64,000 bases of DNA from Gambelia wislizenii (taxonomy: Eukaryota; Chordata; Lepidosauria; Squamata; Crotaphytidae). Of this stretch, positions 32,436 to 43,420 are shown one piece after another. Every line of letters starts with the position of its first letter. Within the stretch, counting starts at the first letter, position 1. The notes beneath the pieces are model-generated. The model worked only from the letters and a program-made list of their open reading frames with translations. It was not told the origin of the DNA and did not search any database. The stretch spans positions 81,251,001-81,315,000 of the forward strand of contig JAUMIR010000004.1 of the NCBI GenBank assembly GCA_030847615.1, given 5' to 3'. The position numbers and the translations under genes are program-made.

Positions 32436-33349
32436 ATTGATAAAAAATAAGGAAAAAAAAAAGACAAAGGGGAATATTTAAGGAGAATATGAGAGGAAGA
32501 TTTGAAACAAAAAATTGGAGATCATGAATGGGCTAAGATATGGAAACAAAGACATCTAAAAAATATGTTGATACGGATAAAAGAAAATTATTATAAAATA
32601 ATATGGAGATGGTATTTGACACCAGCAAGATTGCATAATATAGATAAGAATAACTCTAAATATTGTTGGAGAGGTTGTCAAGAAATAGGTACATATATGC
32701 ATATGTGGTGGAATTGTAAATTTGTACAGCAGTTTTGGGAAATGGTTTTCATAGAAATAGAGAATATTCTGAATAGAAATATAGAAAGGAAACCGAGCAA
32801 AGCATTGATGTCAATTTATAATGGAGAGAAGGGGAACCAAGCAGAAAAGGATTTAATAACAAATTTATTAACGGCAGCAAGATTAATTATAGCAAGACAT
32901 TGGAAAATGCAAATAAATGTACAAGTGGAGGAGTGGTATAAAGAAGTTTGGAAGATGGCAATAAATGATAAGTTAACATGTAGAATTAAAGTAAGAAGAG
33001 GAAGTTGGAAAGAAAGTGACTTTGATAAAATTTGGAAAGTATTTGTTAAAAAAGTATTACAGACAAAAGATGGGAGGTTACCTCCATGAGAAGAAATGAG
33101 ATTCTGGAAAGATTAGGTAAGGGATAATGGCTCCGGTGAAGGGGAGCACTGAGGTGTGTGTGTGTGTGTGGGGGGGTAGGGGAATTAATATTTTTGAATA
33201 GAATTATAGTAAAGAATCTATGTTAACTTTTGAAATTAGTTAATAGAAAAATTGTGATGTTTATAGTAATTTTATGTGTTATACTAACTAAGTATTGATT
33301 GGATAATATAATGTATGATTATAAAATTAATAAAAATATATTAAAAAAA
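32436..33349 (+). mobile_element. 5'-truncated L1 LINE with perfect target duplication
   Basis: AGAGTGGGGTCTCAC occurs at 32421-32435 and again at 33350-33364, a perfect 15-bp target-site duplication. Between them lie the end of L1 ORF2, an AT-rich 3' UTR with a GT/G run near 33154-33180, and a terminal A run just before the second copy. The element is truncated to about 0.9 kb, as most L1 insertions are. The perfect duplication and open frame indicate recent insertion relative to the other LINEs here. Confidence 0.93.
32502..33089 (+). CDS. L1 ORF2 C-terminal segment, open (partial)
   Basis: 195 codons without a stop, ending TGA at 33087. It corresponds to the region after the reverse transcriptase: the cysteine-rich motif CWRGCQEIGTYMHMWWNC (about residues 55-72) matches the C-terminal CCHC-type motif of vertebrate L1 ORF2, though the second cysteine is displaced by one position. 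NLLTAARLIIARHWK follows at about residue 121. The start methionine is arbitrary because the element is 5'-truncated; no endonuclease or RT is present, so it cannot act on its own. Confidence 0.85.
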   Translation: MKQKIGDHEWAKIWKQRHLKNMLIRIKENYYKIIWRWYLTPARLHNIDKNNSKYCWRGCQEIGTYMHMWWNCKFVQQFWEMVFIEIENILNRNIERKPSKALMSIYNGEKGNQAEKDLITNLLTAARLIIARHWKMQINVQVEEWYKEVWKMAINDKLTCRIKVRRGSWKESDFDKIWKVFVKKVLQTKDGRLPP

Positions 33350-33364
33350 AGAGTGGGGTCTCAC

Positions 33365-34049
33365 TCCCAAATGGTGGGATGAGATCCCTCCCTCCTCAGA
33401 CTACACACTGACAGCCCTGCTTCCTTTAGAAGTACAGTACCTCTGCCTCCCCAAAAGCTATGTGTGCATATTTATAAATAAAGCAACAATATGAAAATGA
33501 CAGCAGTCTTGAGAATCTGCTTCTCAAAGAAAGCAAACCCAAGTAATGCTGCCCCTGCAACTTTTTCCCACTCAGAGACATGGAGAGTATGTAACAAATA
33601 ATCTCCTATCTTATGACTTTAAATGCTAAGCTCATTTTCAGAAGCAGTACTTTAAAAAATGCATTTGCTATCTGTGCTCTGACATCATTACTGATCTATA
33701 TTATGCAAGTTCAAATGTTGACATTTTCCCTTTTTAGATATTATGGCTACCACTATTGGCTATTTCAGGAGAGGTTGTATGTCAAAGAAGGAAGTCCTTA
33801 TACCCCCTTTTTCTATGTCCTTGAAGGCCTTTCAAACCACAGCTGTTTTCATCACAGGAGTCAGGACCAAATAATATGCCTGTACCAAAGATCTAGGATG
33901 AATTGTAGGAAATATAGTTTCATTTGAAAAAGGGATGGCTTCAGCATTTGTCACACTTAGATCCTCTGAAATAAATGGAAGGCTGTCATCATGCACTAAA
34001 TGTGACTAATCTGAATCCAGCCCTATGTCTTTTAACATAGTACTATGCA
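33365..34049. other. No recognised feature
   Basis: A 104-codon plus frame at 33613-33927 has no domain I know. Confidence 0.45.
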
Positions 34050-34302
34050 TGTATCCACATTGTACAGCTGTATCAATTTGACTTTCACAGCCATGGCTCC
34101 ATCCTATGCAATCCTGAGATTCGGGAATCCAGAAGTGCATACTGTTCTCTGCTAGAGAGCTCTAGGGCTATAGGTTCAGGAGAGTGGATAAGACCTCTTT
34201 AGCAGAGAGACAAGTGCCTCACCAAACTACCAGTCCCAGGATTCCACAGGATGGAACCATGGCAGCTAAAGTGGTACTGAACTACAGTGTGGGTACACCC
34301 TA
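34050..34302. mobile_element. Small TIR element, CCCTTTCACACTA-like layout
   Basis: TTTCACAGCCATGGCTCCAT and CAATCCTGAGATTCGGGAAT in the first half, CAGTCCCAGGATTCCACAGG and ACCATGGCAGCTAAAGTGG in the second. Ends are diverged. Confidence 0.6.
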
Positions 34303-34539
34303 TTTTAACTACATTTATATCTTTAGGAGCATTAGAGACGAGAACAAAAGATTCTTGTTCCTAATGTCATATATGAAATGGAATCAGAACCAAATGTCTC
34401 GCCAGCAGAAGTAGAATATGGATTAGTAATGGGAATAGCATGAACAAGGTCCTGACTTTTACCATCAGCCCCACAGAACTATATTAGGATCTATATCATG
34501 GGAAACAACACTAGCCAACACAAATGGATCTAAACCAAC

Positions 34540-34655
34540 CCTCCCCTAACTTAATGCCTTCAAGATATGTCAGACAATTCCCATCTTCACCAGCCTGCAT
34601 GGATGTTGGCTGGGAAAGATGGGGTTGTTATCCAACACATTTTAAGAGAGCAACC
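34540..34655. repeat. MITE-like repeat, diverged
   Basis: CAATTCCCATCTTCACCAGC and GGATGTTGGCTGGGAAAGAT match the 31029 family. Confidence 0.45.
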
Positions 34656-35559
34656 AGCCTGTGAGTTCCTCCAGAACAACTGCTTGTCATCCACTTTAAA
34701 TCGCCTCAGTTCTGGACCAAACATATCTTGAGAACAATGCACCATGGAGGTCTGGTTTCAACCCAGCTTACTTGTCTCCCAGCATTTTCTTTTACTTTCA
34801 TTTCACTGCTGAGTACTTACTAAGCCCAAAGGAGAAGCAGCATGATCCCCTCTCCTAATTCTTGAGCTCAGGGAGAGTTTATTACACCCTGGTATTCACT
34901 TGTGTCATTCAAAAGCTTTGAGGGGGAGATAGGTTCACTTCAAGGCATCAGAGTCAGAACCTACAGGAGGGCTTGGCTCTTTCCATCTGGACTTTCTGTT
35001 GTTGAAATTGCTTGCCAGCAGGCTCAGTTCAATCAGTCTCAATTAAGGGCACTCAACAATTTTTCCCTCCTTCATCTGTACACTCCACAAGTATTTCTAA
35101 TGGCTCCCCATATAGCTTTGTTTAAAAAAAAAAAGCTTTGGGACATTGATGGGAGAGATTCATAGGCTGCCCCACAGTGTTGCTCTTGATGTCTCCAGCC
35201 CCAACCTGGGTTTGGAAGAACTCCCACAATTCAATGATCTTGCCACATTTCAGAGTGGACTGGCTCAGCTGATGTTTGCTATAATTTCTGGAAAGTTTTG
35301 TTCCTGAGCTGCTATTCCTCTCCTGCTATGCCCCTATACTCACACAGAGGACGCCTGATTGATTGATTGATTGATTGACTGGTTGTATAACCAATGTTTC
35401 TCCCAATATGTTGTGCTGTTCTTATTGTTTTAATGTGGATGATTTTTTAAAAAAGATACACACACACACACACACACACGCAGCATTCAATCATGTGGGC
35501 TCTTCCCATTGCAGATTGAAGTGTTGAACACCAAGCTAACCACAGAGGTGTTGCCTCAA
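34656..35559. other. No gene; two simple repeats
   Basis: (GATT)n at about 35357-35377 and (AC)n at about 35457-35479. No other feature recognised. Confidence 0.5.
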
Positions 35560-35660
35560 TGAGAATGAGACTATTTATTGATGTGGGTATTTAGTTATTT
35601 ACTAAATTTATTTACCGCCCAGTGGCAAATACTCTCATGGCAATTTACAGCCATAAGTAT
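35560..35660 (-). mobile_element. LINE 3' end fragment (L2-like)
   Basis: ATTTATTTACCGCCCAGTGG with CATGGCAATTTACAG is the reversed L2-type terminus. Only about 100 bp. Confidence 0.5.
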
Positions 35661-35724
35661 ACAGAGCAGTAGCTGTGTTTATTCTGTTGCAGAGGGGGAA
35701 AACAATGTCAGTCTACTGAAACAG

Positions 35725-35785
35725 GAGTCTTCTCTCTTATGGCACTTTAAAGACTAACACATTTATTATGGCATAAGCTTACATG
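35725..35785. repeat. Interspersed repeat fragment
   Basis: TTAAAGACTAACACATTTAT and TATGGCATAAGCTTACATGG recur in altered form at 29279 and 38392. Class not known to me. Confidence 0.45.
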
Positions 35786-36012
35786 GCAACTTAAAGACCC
35801 ACATTGCTGATATACAGTTCTCCTTCCCCTTTCCATCTACAAATCCCAGGAAATGTGTAGAATCCTGAAGCATGGGTTTTGGAATGGGAGAAGGAGTAAG
35901 GATGTAATTCTTCACTAATTTTTTTCTTAAAGGAAGCAATCCATGATTTTAGTAATTTTCTTCCCACTGTGAGAAAGTCTTCAAAAACCACACAGTTTTC
36001 AAAGCCTATTTG

Positions 36013-36862
36013 CAGTTCAGGACTCATTCAGTACAACATTTGCATGTGATTGTTTTGCCCAGAAAATAGCTTTTTCTGCACAGAAAACAATATTCCTGCA
36101 CAAAAATATTATTTTCTGCACAGCAGAAAAGCTGTTCAGAAAATACTGCTTTCTATGCAAACAAATCACATGCAAATTTTGAACAGAATAAGGGCTTGTC
36201 TAGTCGTGCAATTTACTCCAGCTTCCCCCTTTGCTGGAGCCCTGCAGTCAAAACAACACAGGGCTCTTGCCCCAGTTCACCTTCAGACAGTCCTGAAGAC
36301 ATCCAAGGCAAAGCCAGGGGGAAGTGGGGAGAAAGCCTTTTATAATGTTTCAAAATAACCCCCAGAAAAATCCACAACGTGGGAAAACCCGGATGGGTCC
36401 AGTGTGGAAATGCAGGGTCTGTGCCTGCACGCCAGGCTGTATTGGCTGATGCCTCTGCCACTGGTGTTGCTCTGCATCCAGGAAGGAGGCCACCAGCATG
36501 TGATCAGGGCTCCCTGCATGTGACCAGCCTTGATCACATACTGAGGGCCTCCTTCCCAGCTTCAGAGAGTGAGACACACAACAGTGGCGGAGGCACCTGC
36601 CGATAATGGCCAACATATGTGTGTGGACTTCTGCTTGTTTTGTTGCGGTAACAGGGGGATCTGGGCCAGCTTTGGGGCTAGAATAATCTGGCTGGAAGAC
36701 AGCGTATTCTGGCCAGTGTAGATAAGACCTAAGTTTCCAATTACAGCATTTTTCTGCTGAGGAAACAGTTTTGTACCAAAAATGTTGTTTCCTGTGCAGA
36801 AAATGCTGTTTTCTGTGTGAAACAACCACATGTGAATTGTATATACAATAAGTCCTGAACTG
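36013..36862. mobile_element. Foldback element with telescoped subrepeats, split by a TIR element
   Basis: CAGTTCAGGACT at 36013-36024 is the reverse complement of AGTCCTGAACTG at 36851-36862. Moving inward, CATGTGATTGTTT pairs with AAACAACCACATG, and several GCACAGAAAACAA-type blocks pair with TTGTTTCCTGTGC-type blocks. Each arm (about 125 bp) is built of two or three diverged copies of a CAGAAAAxxxxxTTTTCTG motif that is itself palindromic. A hAT-like element occupies 36191-36730 between the arms. Confidence 0.75.
36191..36730. mobile_element. hAT-like TIR element inside the foldback
   Basis: AGGGCTTGTCTAG at the left and GTGTAGATAAGACCT at the right are inverted ends of the GGGCTTGTCTACAC family. 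540 bp. Chance open frames up to 159 codons on the minus strand cross its borders and show no domain. Confidence 0.7.
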
Positions 36863-37425
36863 TGAATATTATTGTCAGTCCAAGATTTTTCTCATCAGGG
36901 TTTCCTGACACTTGAAAACCACATTTCATCCATTTTAAAAAAAACATTTTTGAATATTCTTTTCATTGCTAAGAAGAGAAAGTGAATCCAGACAAGACAG
37001 TGTCCTTGTCCATTGGAACATCTAACTGTCTAGACAGAAACAGAGCGCTGCAGTCTGGATGCGGATGCCCCCCACTCCCGCAAAAACCAGATATATGTCT
37101 TGTGGGTGCTCTTGGACAGACTGCAGTCCAAGAGCACAGGTAGTAATAATGGCTTTCTACAAACTCAGGCCTGGTCTCAGTTACCCAGTTTCTAGCTAAT
37201 GGCAAAGTGGCCTAATACACTGTAATTTATATGGGGCTGCCTCTGAAGCAGATCTAGAAACTTCAGGTGGTGCAAACTGTAGCCATCAAGTTGCTAATGG
37301 GAACTAGAAAATCTGAACATGCTAACACAACTTTTATGGCAATTGTACACACTGACACTGCATGTCCAGGCCAGGTTGAAAGGGCTGCTATTAACCTTTA
37401 GTGGTCAAAACAGTTTGGGACCAGG
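36863..37425. other. No recognised feature
   Basis: Nothing recognised. Confidence 0.5.
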
Positions 37426-38001
37426 GAGCTTATCAGACAGGAACGCAAAAAAAGTTTCTGTCCCACAATCTCCAGTCCCTGTGCTGACACAATAACCCTC
37501 CCCATCACATTTATCTTCTCTCCCATTGACAGACACCCAGGAATAAACTGAGCTCTAATGGAGCTCAGTTCATTTCCTGGACTGAAATCCCGCCCGTTCT
37601 CATGAGAAGACGCGAGCGCAGGAAATTCAAAAATAAAAAGTAAAATAACACACAAAAAGTTACACCAACCACAGAAACACACTTTAAAACTTACAAGTAA
37701 CCTGGGCAGAGTCATAAAAAGTGTGTCACTTACCTGGATGTCTCAATCTCACCCTAAAGTGTTCTGGCAGGACCTCCCATTGACGCTGCATTCATGTGAG
37801 TTAAATGGCCTGAGGTTTCACACACCGGCAATGCCGGCACAAAAACGGGACAGGCGATCTATTGATAGCTTGGCCCGTCAATAAAAAGAAATGCCATAAT
37901 GACACCAGCAGAACACAAAAGGATGACATTGTCTGATCTTGGCATCCTTTTGCACTCCCCTGGCGTCATTATGGTGCCACATTAGCCACGTCTGATAATT
38001 T
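37426..38001 (+). mobile_element. TTATCAGAC-family TIR element
   Basis: GAGCTTATCAGACAGGAAC at the left, CGTCTGATAATTTTTC at the right. Contains CAAGTAACCTGGGCAGAGTC, TCACTTACCTGGATGTC and CTATTGATAGCTTGGC, all shared with 51484-51905, and the first two with 10833-11370. 576 bp and non-coding. Confidence 0.75.
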
Positions 38002-38994
38002 TTCAGGTTACTATAAGGACTACCGCCACACATATGACGCTACCCTAATCTAAGATCCTCATTAGAGGGCCTGCTCAAATCCCCATTGGTGAAAATAGCC
38101 TGCTATATAAACATGATAGGACCTTATCAGTGGGTGGTCCTGCTGTTGTAAAACTATCTTCAGTTTTAGCATCCAAGGAGGGATAAAAAGCCTATCTTGT
38201 TACTACTGCCTTTCCTTATGCAGTCTAAGCAGCTTTTCTCATGTGTATATTTAGCAGGGCCCACATTATGCTTATATATTCTGCCTGATCTTCCACTATT
38301 ATTTTTTCCCCTTTCTTTATTTTTCTCTCCGTGTGTAGTATTGTGACAGCTTGGCCACAAAAAGTGGATAATAAATAACAAGAATAACTAGAACATTTAT
38401 TACGGCGTAAAGTTTTGTGAACTAGAGTCAATTTCATCAGATGTGTTAATCAATGGGGCATGATGGGGCATACTATTAGTGCTGCCCCTGCTAGAGTTTA
38501 GATGGCTGTTAGGCAAGATATTCTTGGTGGGCCCTCTCCCACAGTGGCTCCATTTTCTCCACTGCCCATGCACTTGCCTTCTTCCTTACTGGGCCAAATC
38601 TGCACAACCACCCTGAAGGAGAGTGGGAGGTGAAGTAAGGATGCTCTGTATCCTCATTCTGGTCTTAGTAAGAGGTGCTGGTGACAGCAAGGAGGAGGAG
38701 GAGGAGAAACAGGGTCTGGAGGTACCAGAGGCTGCCAATGGGTTCCCTGCAGTCAAGGTTGCCATATTACCTGGTTGGTTGATTTTATCTGGAATCTTAG
38801 CATGATACCTAGTACCTGTCTACACCATTAGCTGGCCTGGATCCCAAATGTCCTCTTTTTAAAAAAATCACTAGCCCTTGTAGGAGCAGGGATATGGGTG
38901 CAGATATGGCATCAGGGGAGAGAGATTGTGTTGCAAAAACATCCCAAAGCAAAGACGCTGGGAAGAGAAAGAGACAGAGGGTGCATGTGCACAA
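38002..38994. other. No gene recognised
   Basis: Holds an ATTTATTACGGCGTAAAG fragment (38395) of the interspersed repeat also at 35725, and a GGA run near 38690-38705. Confidence 0.45.
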
Positions 38995-39350
38995 GATGCA
39001 TGCCCTCCAACATTTTACAGCTGAAACCTGGTACACGTGTGGTTAATAAACATTGGAGTATGCTCAAGTTGGCAAACACTGTTAATGAGGAAGAGCACAC
39101 AAGTGAGGAGAGGCTGCAGCCATTTGCTTTTGCCTGAGCCTACTGGGAAGGGCAAGATTGCACCCCCTCCTCTCCTCTCCCCCTGATGAGTTAATTGAAT
39201 GCATAGTCCTTTTACACTTTGAACTCAGTTTGCAGTAACTGGAGTAAACTGAGGAGGAGAGAGAAACCGGGACATTTGAAAAGCAGCTGAAAAAGTAGGA
39301 TGAGAGAGGATTAATTGAGATTGACCTGGCCAACATAAGGGTATGTAAGG
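38995..39350. repeat. Dispersed repeat, inverted relative to 13356
   Basis: Begins GCATGCCCTCCAACATTTTA, contains CATTTGCTTTTGCCTGAGCC and GGGAAGGGCAAGATTGCACC, the latter matching the reverse complement of the 13540-13585 region. Confidence 0.55.
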
Positions 39351-39600
39351 GTGACTTAGCAAAGTGGCAGCAGCAAAATATAACACAGCAAGCAGCACAA
39401 GTCCCAGGAGTGTAGAGCACCACAAGGCACAGCTAATTCCCCATTTTGATGATGTCAGAAAGAGAAGTGTGTGTGCGTGTGGGGCGGAGATACTAAGGAA
39501 TTCTTATTGTTTTTTAAACTTGACCAGCCAGGGCTGCAGGATGCATGGCCTTCTTTTTGGGTGGGAATAGGAAGGGATCAGAGGTTACAGTGGTGCCTGG

Positions 39601-40233
39601 TTGTGCAGAAACCTAACAATGGTGATAGTGATCACAGCAGCTAGTAATCCATATGGATCTGAAACATGGGTCACCTATCGCCACCACCTACGACTCCTTG
39701 AGCGCTTTCATCACCGCTGTCTACGCACAATCCTAAATATACACTGGACTGACTATGTGACGAATGTTGCTGTCCTTGAGCAAGCAGGGATCACCAGCAT
39801 TGAGGCCATGATATTGAGAATGCAGCTGCGCTGGGCAGGGCACGTTTCTAGGATGGAGGACCATCGCCTCCCAAAAATACTACTCTACGGTGAACTCGCC
39901 ACGGGTCAGCGTAAGAGGGATGCTCCAAAAAAGCGATACAAAGACTCCCTGAAACAACATCTCAGGCTCAGCCAAATTGATCACCAACAATGGTCCGCCT
40001 TGGCCTCACATCAGGAGGCATGGAGACGCACTATCCACAATGCTGCAGCCTTATTTGAGAACTCACGACAAACAAGTCTTGAAGAGAAACGACATCGCAG
40101 AAAGAATCACAACCCAAAAACATCACCCAAGGAGACCTTCTGCTGTGTTTTTTGCAACCGGACTTGTTTATCTCGGATTGGCCTTTTTAGTCATCAGCGC
40201 GCTTGCAGAAAGCGCGGGATGAGTCCTTCCTGA
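39601..40233 (+). CDS. C-terminal part of a non-LTR retrotransposon ORF2 (partial)
   Basis: About 200 codons remain open. The first 15 or so residues precede the recognisable homology and may not belong to the element. The zinc-knuckle-like C2HC end is intact, suggesting a fairly young insertion, but with no reverse transcriptase or endonuclease it cannot be active. Host gene is unlikely: the second inverted copy 4 kb away shows it is interspersed. Confidence 0.7.
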   Translation: MCRNLTMVIVITAASNPYGSETWVTYRHHLRLLERFHHRCLRTILNIHWTDYVTNVAVLEQAGITSIEAMILRMQLRWAGHVSRMEDHRLPKILLYGELATGQRKRDAPKKRYKDSLKQHLRLSQIDHQQWSALASHQEAWRRTIHNAAALFENSRQTSLEEKRHRRKNHNPKTSPKETFCCVFCNRTCLSRIGLFSHQRACRKRGMSPS

Positions 40234-40273
40234 ATCTTCGTTTGCGAAGAAAAGCCAGAGGGAGAGAGCAGTA
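39636..40273 (+). mobile_element. Non-LTR retrotransposon 3' end, clade not assigned
   Basis: Translation is uninterrupted from YGSETWVTYRHHL (about 39651) to the TGA at 40231. It carries LRWAGHVSRMEDHRLPK, a YGELATGQRKR block and APKKRYKDSLKQHL, the thumb-side tail common to several animal non-LTR retrotransposons, and ends with a C2HC motif: CVFC, twelve residues, then H, three residues and C. The RT core is absent because the insert is 5'-truncated near 39636. A second copy lies reversed at 44412-44950. No poly-A tail or target duplication is obvious. Confidence 0.75.
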
Positions 40274-40562
40274 ATGAACTATAATGTGTTTGGTGTCTTC
40301 AGCCCCAGCCTGCTCAGGTACTTGCTCAAAAGAGTTTGCACATGTGTGTGTTTTGGCTCTTCATGTCATCTTGGGAAGGGATCAGTCAGGTGGCTGCATG
40401 GGAGTGGTACAGCAATGATGACTATTGAAACTGTTGCTCAAGACTGGAGAGTGTTTTGAGTGATGGAGGGCAGTGTTTAGGCACGTATGTGAATGAATCA
40501 GGTCTGAGTATTTGAGATGAAAAGCATGTTGGGACTCTTTCCCCTGATGCCCTTAATAGTAT
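40274..40562. other. No recognised feature
   Basis: Short spacer between two LINEs. Confidence 0.5.
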
Positions 40563-40595
40563 TTATAATAATAATAATAATAATAATAATAATTT
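40563..40595. repeat. (ATA)n microsatellite, LINE tail
   Basis: Eleven or so ATA/TAA units at the 3' end of the minus-strand L2. L2 elements typically end in short tandem repeats rather than poly-A. Confidence 0.9.
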
Positions 40596-40850
40596 ATTTA
40601 TATCCCACCCCTCTACAAAATGCAATCGGGAGGCTTACAACATTTAAAATATACATATAAAACCCTCCAGCCTGCCCCCCTTAAAATACAATTAAATAAT
40701 TAAACATTTAAAAATATTTAATATATACTAAAACACACACACAATAAAATACCTGGAATGGGGATCAGACAAATAAGATTTTTTCTTCTTCTGATGGCCA
40801 GGTATCTATTCAGGAAAGGCGTGCTGGAAGAGATCCATCTTAAGAGCTTT

Positions 40851-41114
40851 TTAAAAGCTATTTAAGGTGGTTATGTGACGGATCTCATCCGGCAGGCTGT
40901 TCCATAATCTGGGAGCAATAGCCGAAAAGATCCTCTGGGAGGTTGAGGAAAGCCTAGTTTTTAAAGATTGCAGCAGATTTCTCCCAGAGGACCTGAGTGC
41001 ACGGGGAGGATTATCTGGAAGGAGGCAGTCCCGAAGATAGGTAGCACCCAAGCCATTTAGGGCTTTAAAGATGATAACCAACACCTTGTACTGGGCCCGG
41101 AAATTAATGGGCAA
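40851..41114 (-). pseudogene. L2 ORF2 C-terminal fragment
   Basis: Contains FRAQYKVLVIIFKALNGLG, ATYLRDCLLP, PPRALRSSG and APRLWNSLPDEIR in order, the C-terminal domain of L2 ORF2. Separated by a frameshift from the upstream segment. Confidence 0.85.
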
Positions 41115-41128
41115 CCAGTGAAGTGATC

Positions 41129-42304
41129 TTAAGATCGGTGTTTTATGGTCTCTTCTAGATTAACCGAGACCAGTCTGGCTGCCATATTCTGTACTAGCTG
41201 AAGTTTCTGGACCAAGCATGAGGGTAGCCCCATGTAGAGTGCATTACAGAAATCAAGACGTGAGGTTACCAGAGCATGTACCACAGTCTCAAGGTTCCCG
41301 ACTTCCAGGAAAGGGCACAGCCGGCGGATTGGCCGAAGCTGATAACAGGCACTCCTGACCGTCGCATTTACCTGATCTGTCATCTGGAGCAATGAGTCCA
41401 GGAGTACCCCCAAATTGTGAACACAGTCCCTGGAGGAGAGTGTAACTCCATCCAGGACTGGAGGTTGTATCCTAATACCTGGGTTCAGGGCTGCTACCGT
41501 GAGAACCTCCGTTTTGTCTGGATTCAGCTTCAATTTGTTTTTCCTCATCCAGTACCTTGCTGCCCTAAGACAATCATTGAGAGAAGAGACACCATCTGAA
41601 GTATCTGAAGTCAGAGCCGAAGACCGAGACATGGAGAAATATATCTGGGTGTCATCAGCATACTGATAACACCCTGCCCCATGCCTCTAGATAATCTCTC
41701 CCAGTGGCTTCATATATATATATTGAATAGCATCGGGGACAGGATGGTACCTTGTGGGACACTCTGCAAGTTCTTTCCTTGCAGAGCAACTGTCCCTGCG
41801 CATCACCTTCTGGAATCTACCTGAGAGGAAGGAGCGGAACCACTGCAAAGCAGTGCCTCCAATTCCTAACCTTCTCAGGCGATCCAAGAGGATGTCATGA
41901 TCTGTTGTATCAAAAACCGCTGAGAGATCCAGTAACACCAACAGGGTCACATTACTTCTGTCGATGTTCAGATGAAAGTCATCAGCTAAGGCAACCATGG
42001 CCGTCTCAACTCCAAATCCCATCCTAAAGCCAGTTTGAAATGGATCTAGATAATTGGTTTCTTCCAAGACAGCCTGGAGTCAAAGAGCAACCACCCTTTT
42101 GATCACCTTGCTCAAAAAAGGTAATAAAGAGACTGGCCTGTGGTTCTTCATATCCAGAGGGTCAAGGGAAGGTCTTTTTAGGAGCGGTCTAACCGCCGCT
42201 TCCTTCAAGCAAGATGGAACGTGACCTTCCCTAAGGGATGCATTGATGATGTCCCTGAGGAACATCCTCAAGGCATCACCCCCCTGGCCAGCCACAAAGG
42301 GCAA
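41129..42304 (-). pseudogene. L2 reverse transcriptase, frameshifted
   Basis: Spread over three frames. First 42304-42080: a PLLKRPSLDPLDMKNHRPVS block and LLPFLSKV. Then 42067-41687: LDPFQTGFRMGFGVETA, LLVLLDLSAVFDTTDHDILL and LQWFRSFLSGR. Then YADDTQIYFSMSRS spanning about 41662-41615, followed by MRKNKLKLNPDKTEVL and DGVTL..VHNLGVLLD. The catalytic YADD is intact at 41651-41662 and the first palm aspartate is present in LLDLSAVFD, but the frame breaks make it a pseudogene. Confidence 0.88.
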
Positions 42305-42694
42305 GGGTCAAGAGGGCAGGTAGTCTTCCTCACTCTACCAAGGAGCTTGTCCACGTCATCAGTACTTACAGATTGAAACTGATCCAGTATAACCTCATCA
42401 ACGGAGTTACTGGACACCTCATCATATGAATCTGTTCCAACCCCGGCATCCAAATTGGCTCTTATCTGAGAGATTTTATCTGCAAAGAAGTTGTTAAATG
42501 CGTCACAGCAGGCTGTTGTCAGGTTTAGTAATGAGTTCTGCACAGGTGGAATCTGAGTCAGTTCCCTCACCACCCTAAACAGCTCTGCTGGGCGAGACTC
42601 TGCAGATGCAATACGTGCAGAAGAGAAGGATTGCCTCTCCATAGGAACGAAGAAATTTCCTATGACGAGTCTTGTCAGACAAGAACCGAGTTTT

Positions 42695-43414
42695 TCACCA
42701 GACGCACTCTAGTTGATGTCCAACCCGCGTCAACTTCCTAAGTTCTTCAGTATACCATGGATGGTGATTAGAAGCAGGTTGGAGAGGACGCTTGGGAGCG
42801 ATCGTATCAATAGCCTTGGTAAGGTCGGTGTTCCAGGTATTGACCAAGGCTTCAACAGAATCACTGGTGTTACCAACCAATAAACCCTCTAAGGCTTTCT
42901 GGAATCCAATTAGTTCCATTAGCCTTCGAGGGCGGACCATTCTAACAGAGTGGACCTCCATCCGGACAGGATGGGCAGTGGCTCTGAGTTCAGCCTTGAT
43001 CAGGAAGTGATCCGTCCATGACAATGCAGTGGTTTTAGTCACCTCAGCCCATGGATATTCCTGTTCCATACTAAAGACCACATCGAGGGTATGACCCGCA
43101 CAATGAGTGGGCCCGTCAACCAATTGGGATAGGCCCATGTTTGTCATGGACTCCATGAACTCCCAAGCCACACCAGATAGATTTGACAAGCTGGTCTCAA
43201 GTGGGATGTTGAAGTCACCCAGAACTAACCGTCTGGGCGCCTCCAACAGCAACTCTGAGACCAGTTGTGTCAGCTCAGTTAGGGAGTCTGTTAGACAACG
43301 GGGTAGATGGTAGACTAACAGAATCCCTAGACTCTCCCTGGTCTTCAGACTCAGGTACATACACTCGTACATACACTCAGGTACGTACACTCGTACATAT
43401 ACTCGTAAACTCAA
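42695..43414 (-). pseudogene. L2 endonuclease, C-terminal half
   Basis: 239 open codons. LVLGDFNIP (residues 63-71), GHTLDVVF (107-114) and WTDHFL (133-138) are the late motifs of the apurinic-like endonuclease, followed by the linker with KRPLQPASNHHPWYT. The first 20 residues come from a tandem repeat and are not LINE protein. The N-terminal half with the early catalytic residues is missing. Confidence 0.85.
43355..43412. repeat. 12-bp tandem repeat at L2 5' truncation
   Basis: About four and a half diverged units of GTACATACACTC. It adjoins the point where L2 endonuclease homology stops. Confidence 0.85.
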
Positions 43415-43420
43415 CCCTAA

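Larger units (their letters stand above)
40563..43420 (-). mobile_element. L2-clade LINE, nearly 2.9 kb, 5' truncated
   Basis: On the minus strand, from right to left: endonuclease C-terminal half (43414-42695), linker (about 42640-42310), reverse transcriptase with PVSLLP, LDLSAVFDTTDHDILL, WFRSFLSGR and YADD (41651-41662), NKLKLNPDKTEVL, then the thumb and C-terminus ending RLWNSLPDEIR near 40880. The 3' UTR closes with a (TTA)n-type tail at 40563-40595. At least four frameshifts or stops break the frame. This is the longest LINE in the window and defines the family to which 23346 and 46245 belong. Confidence 0.88.
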
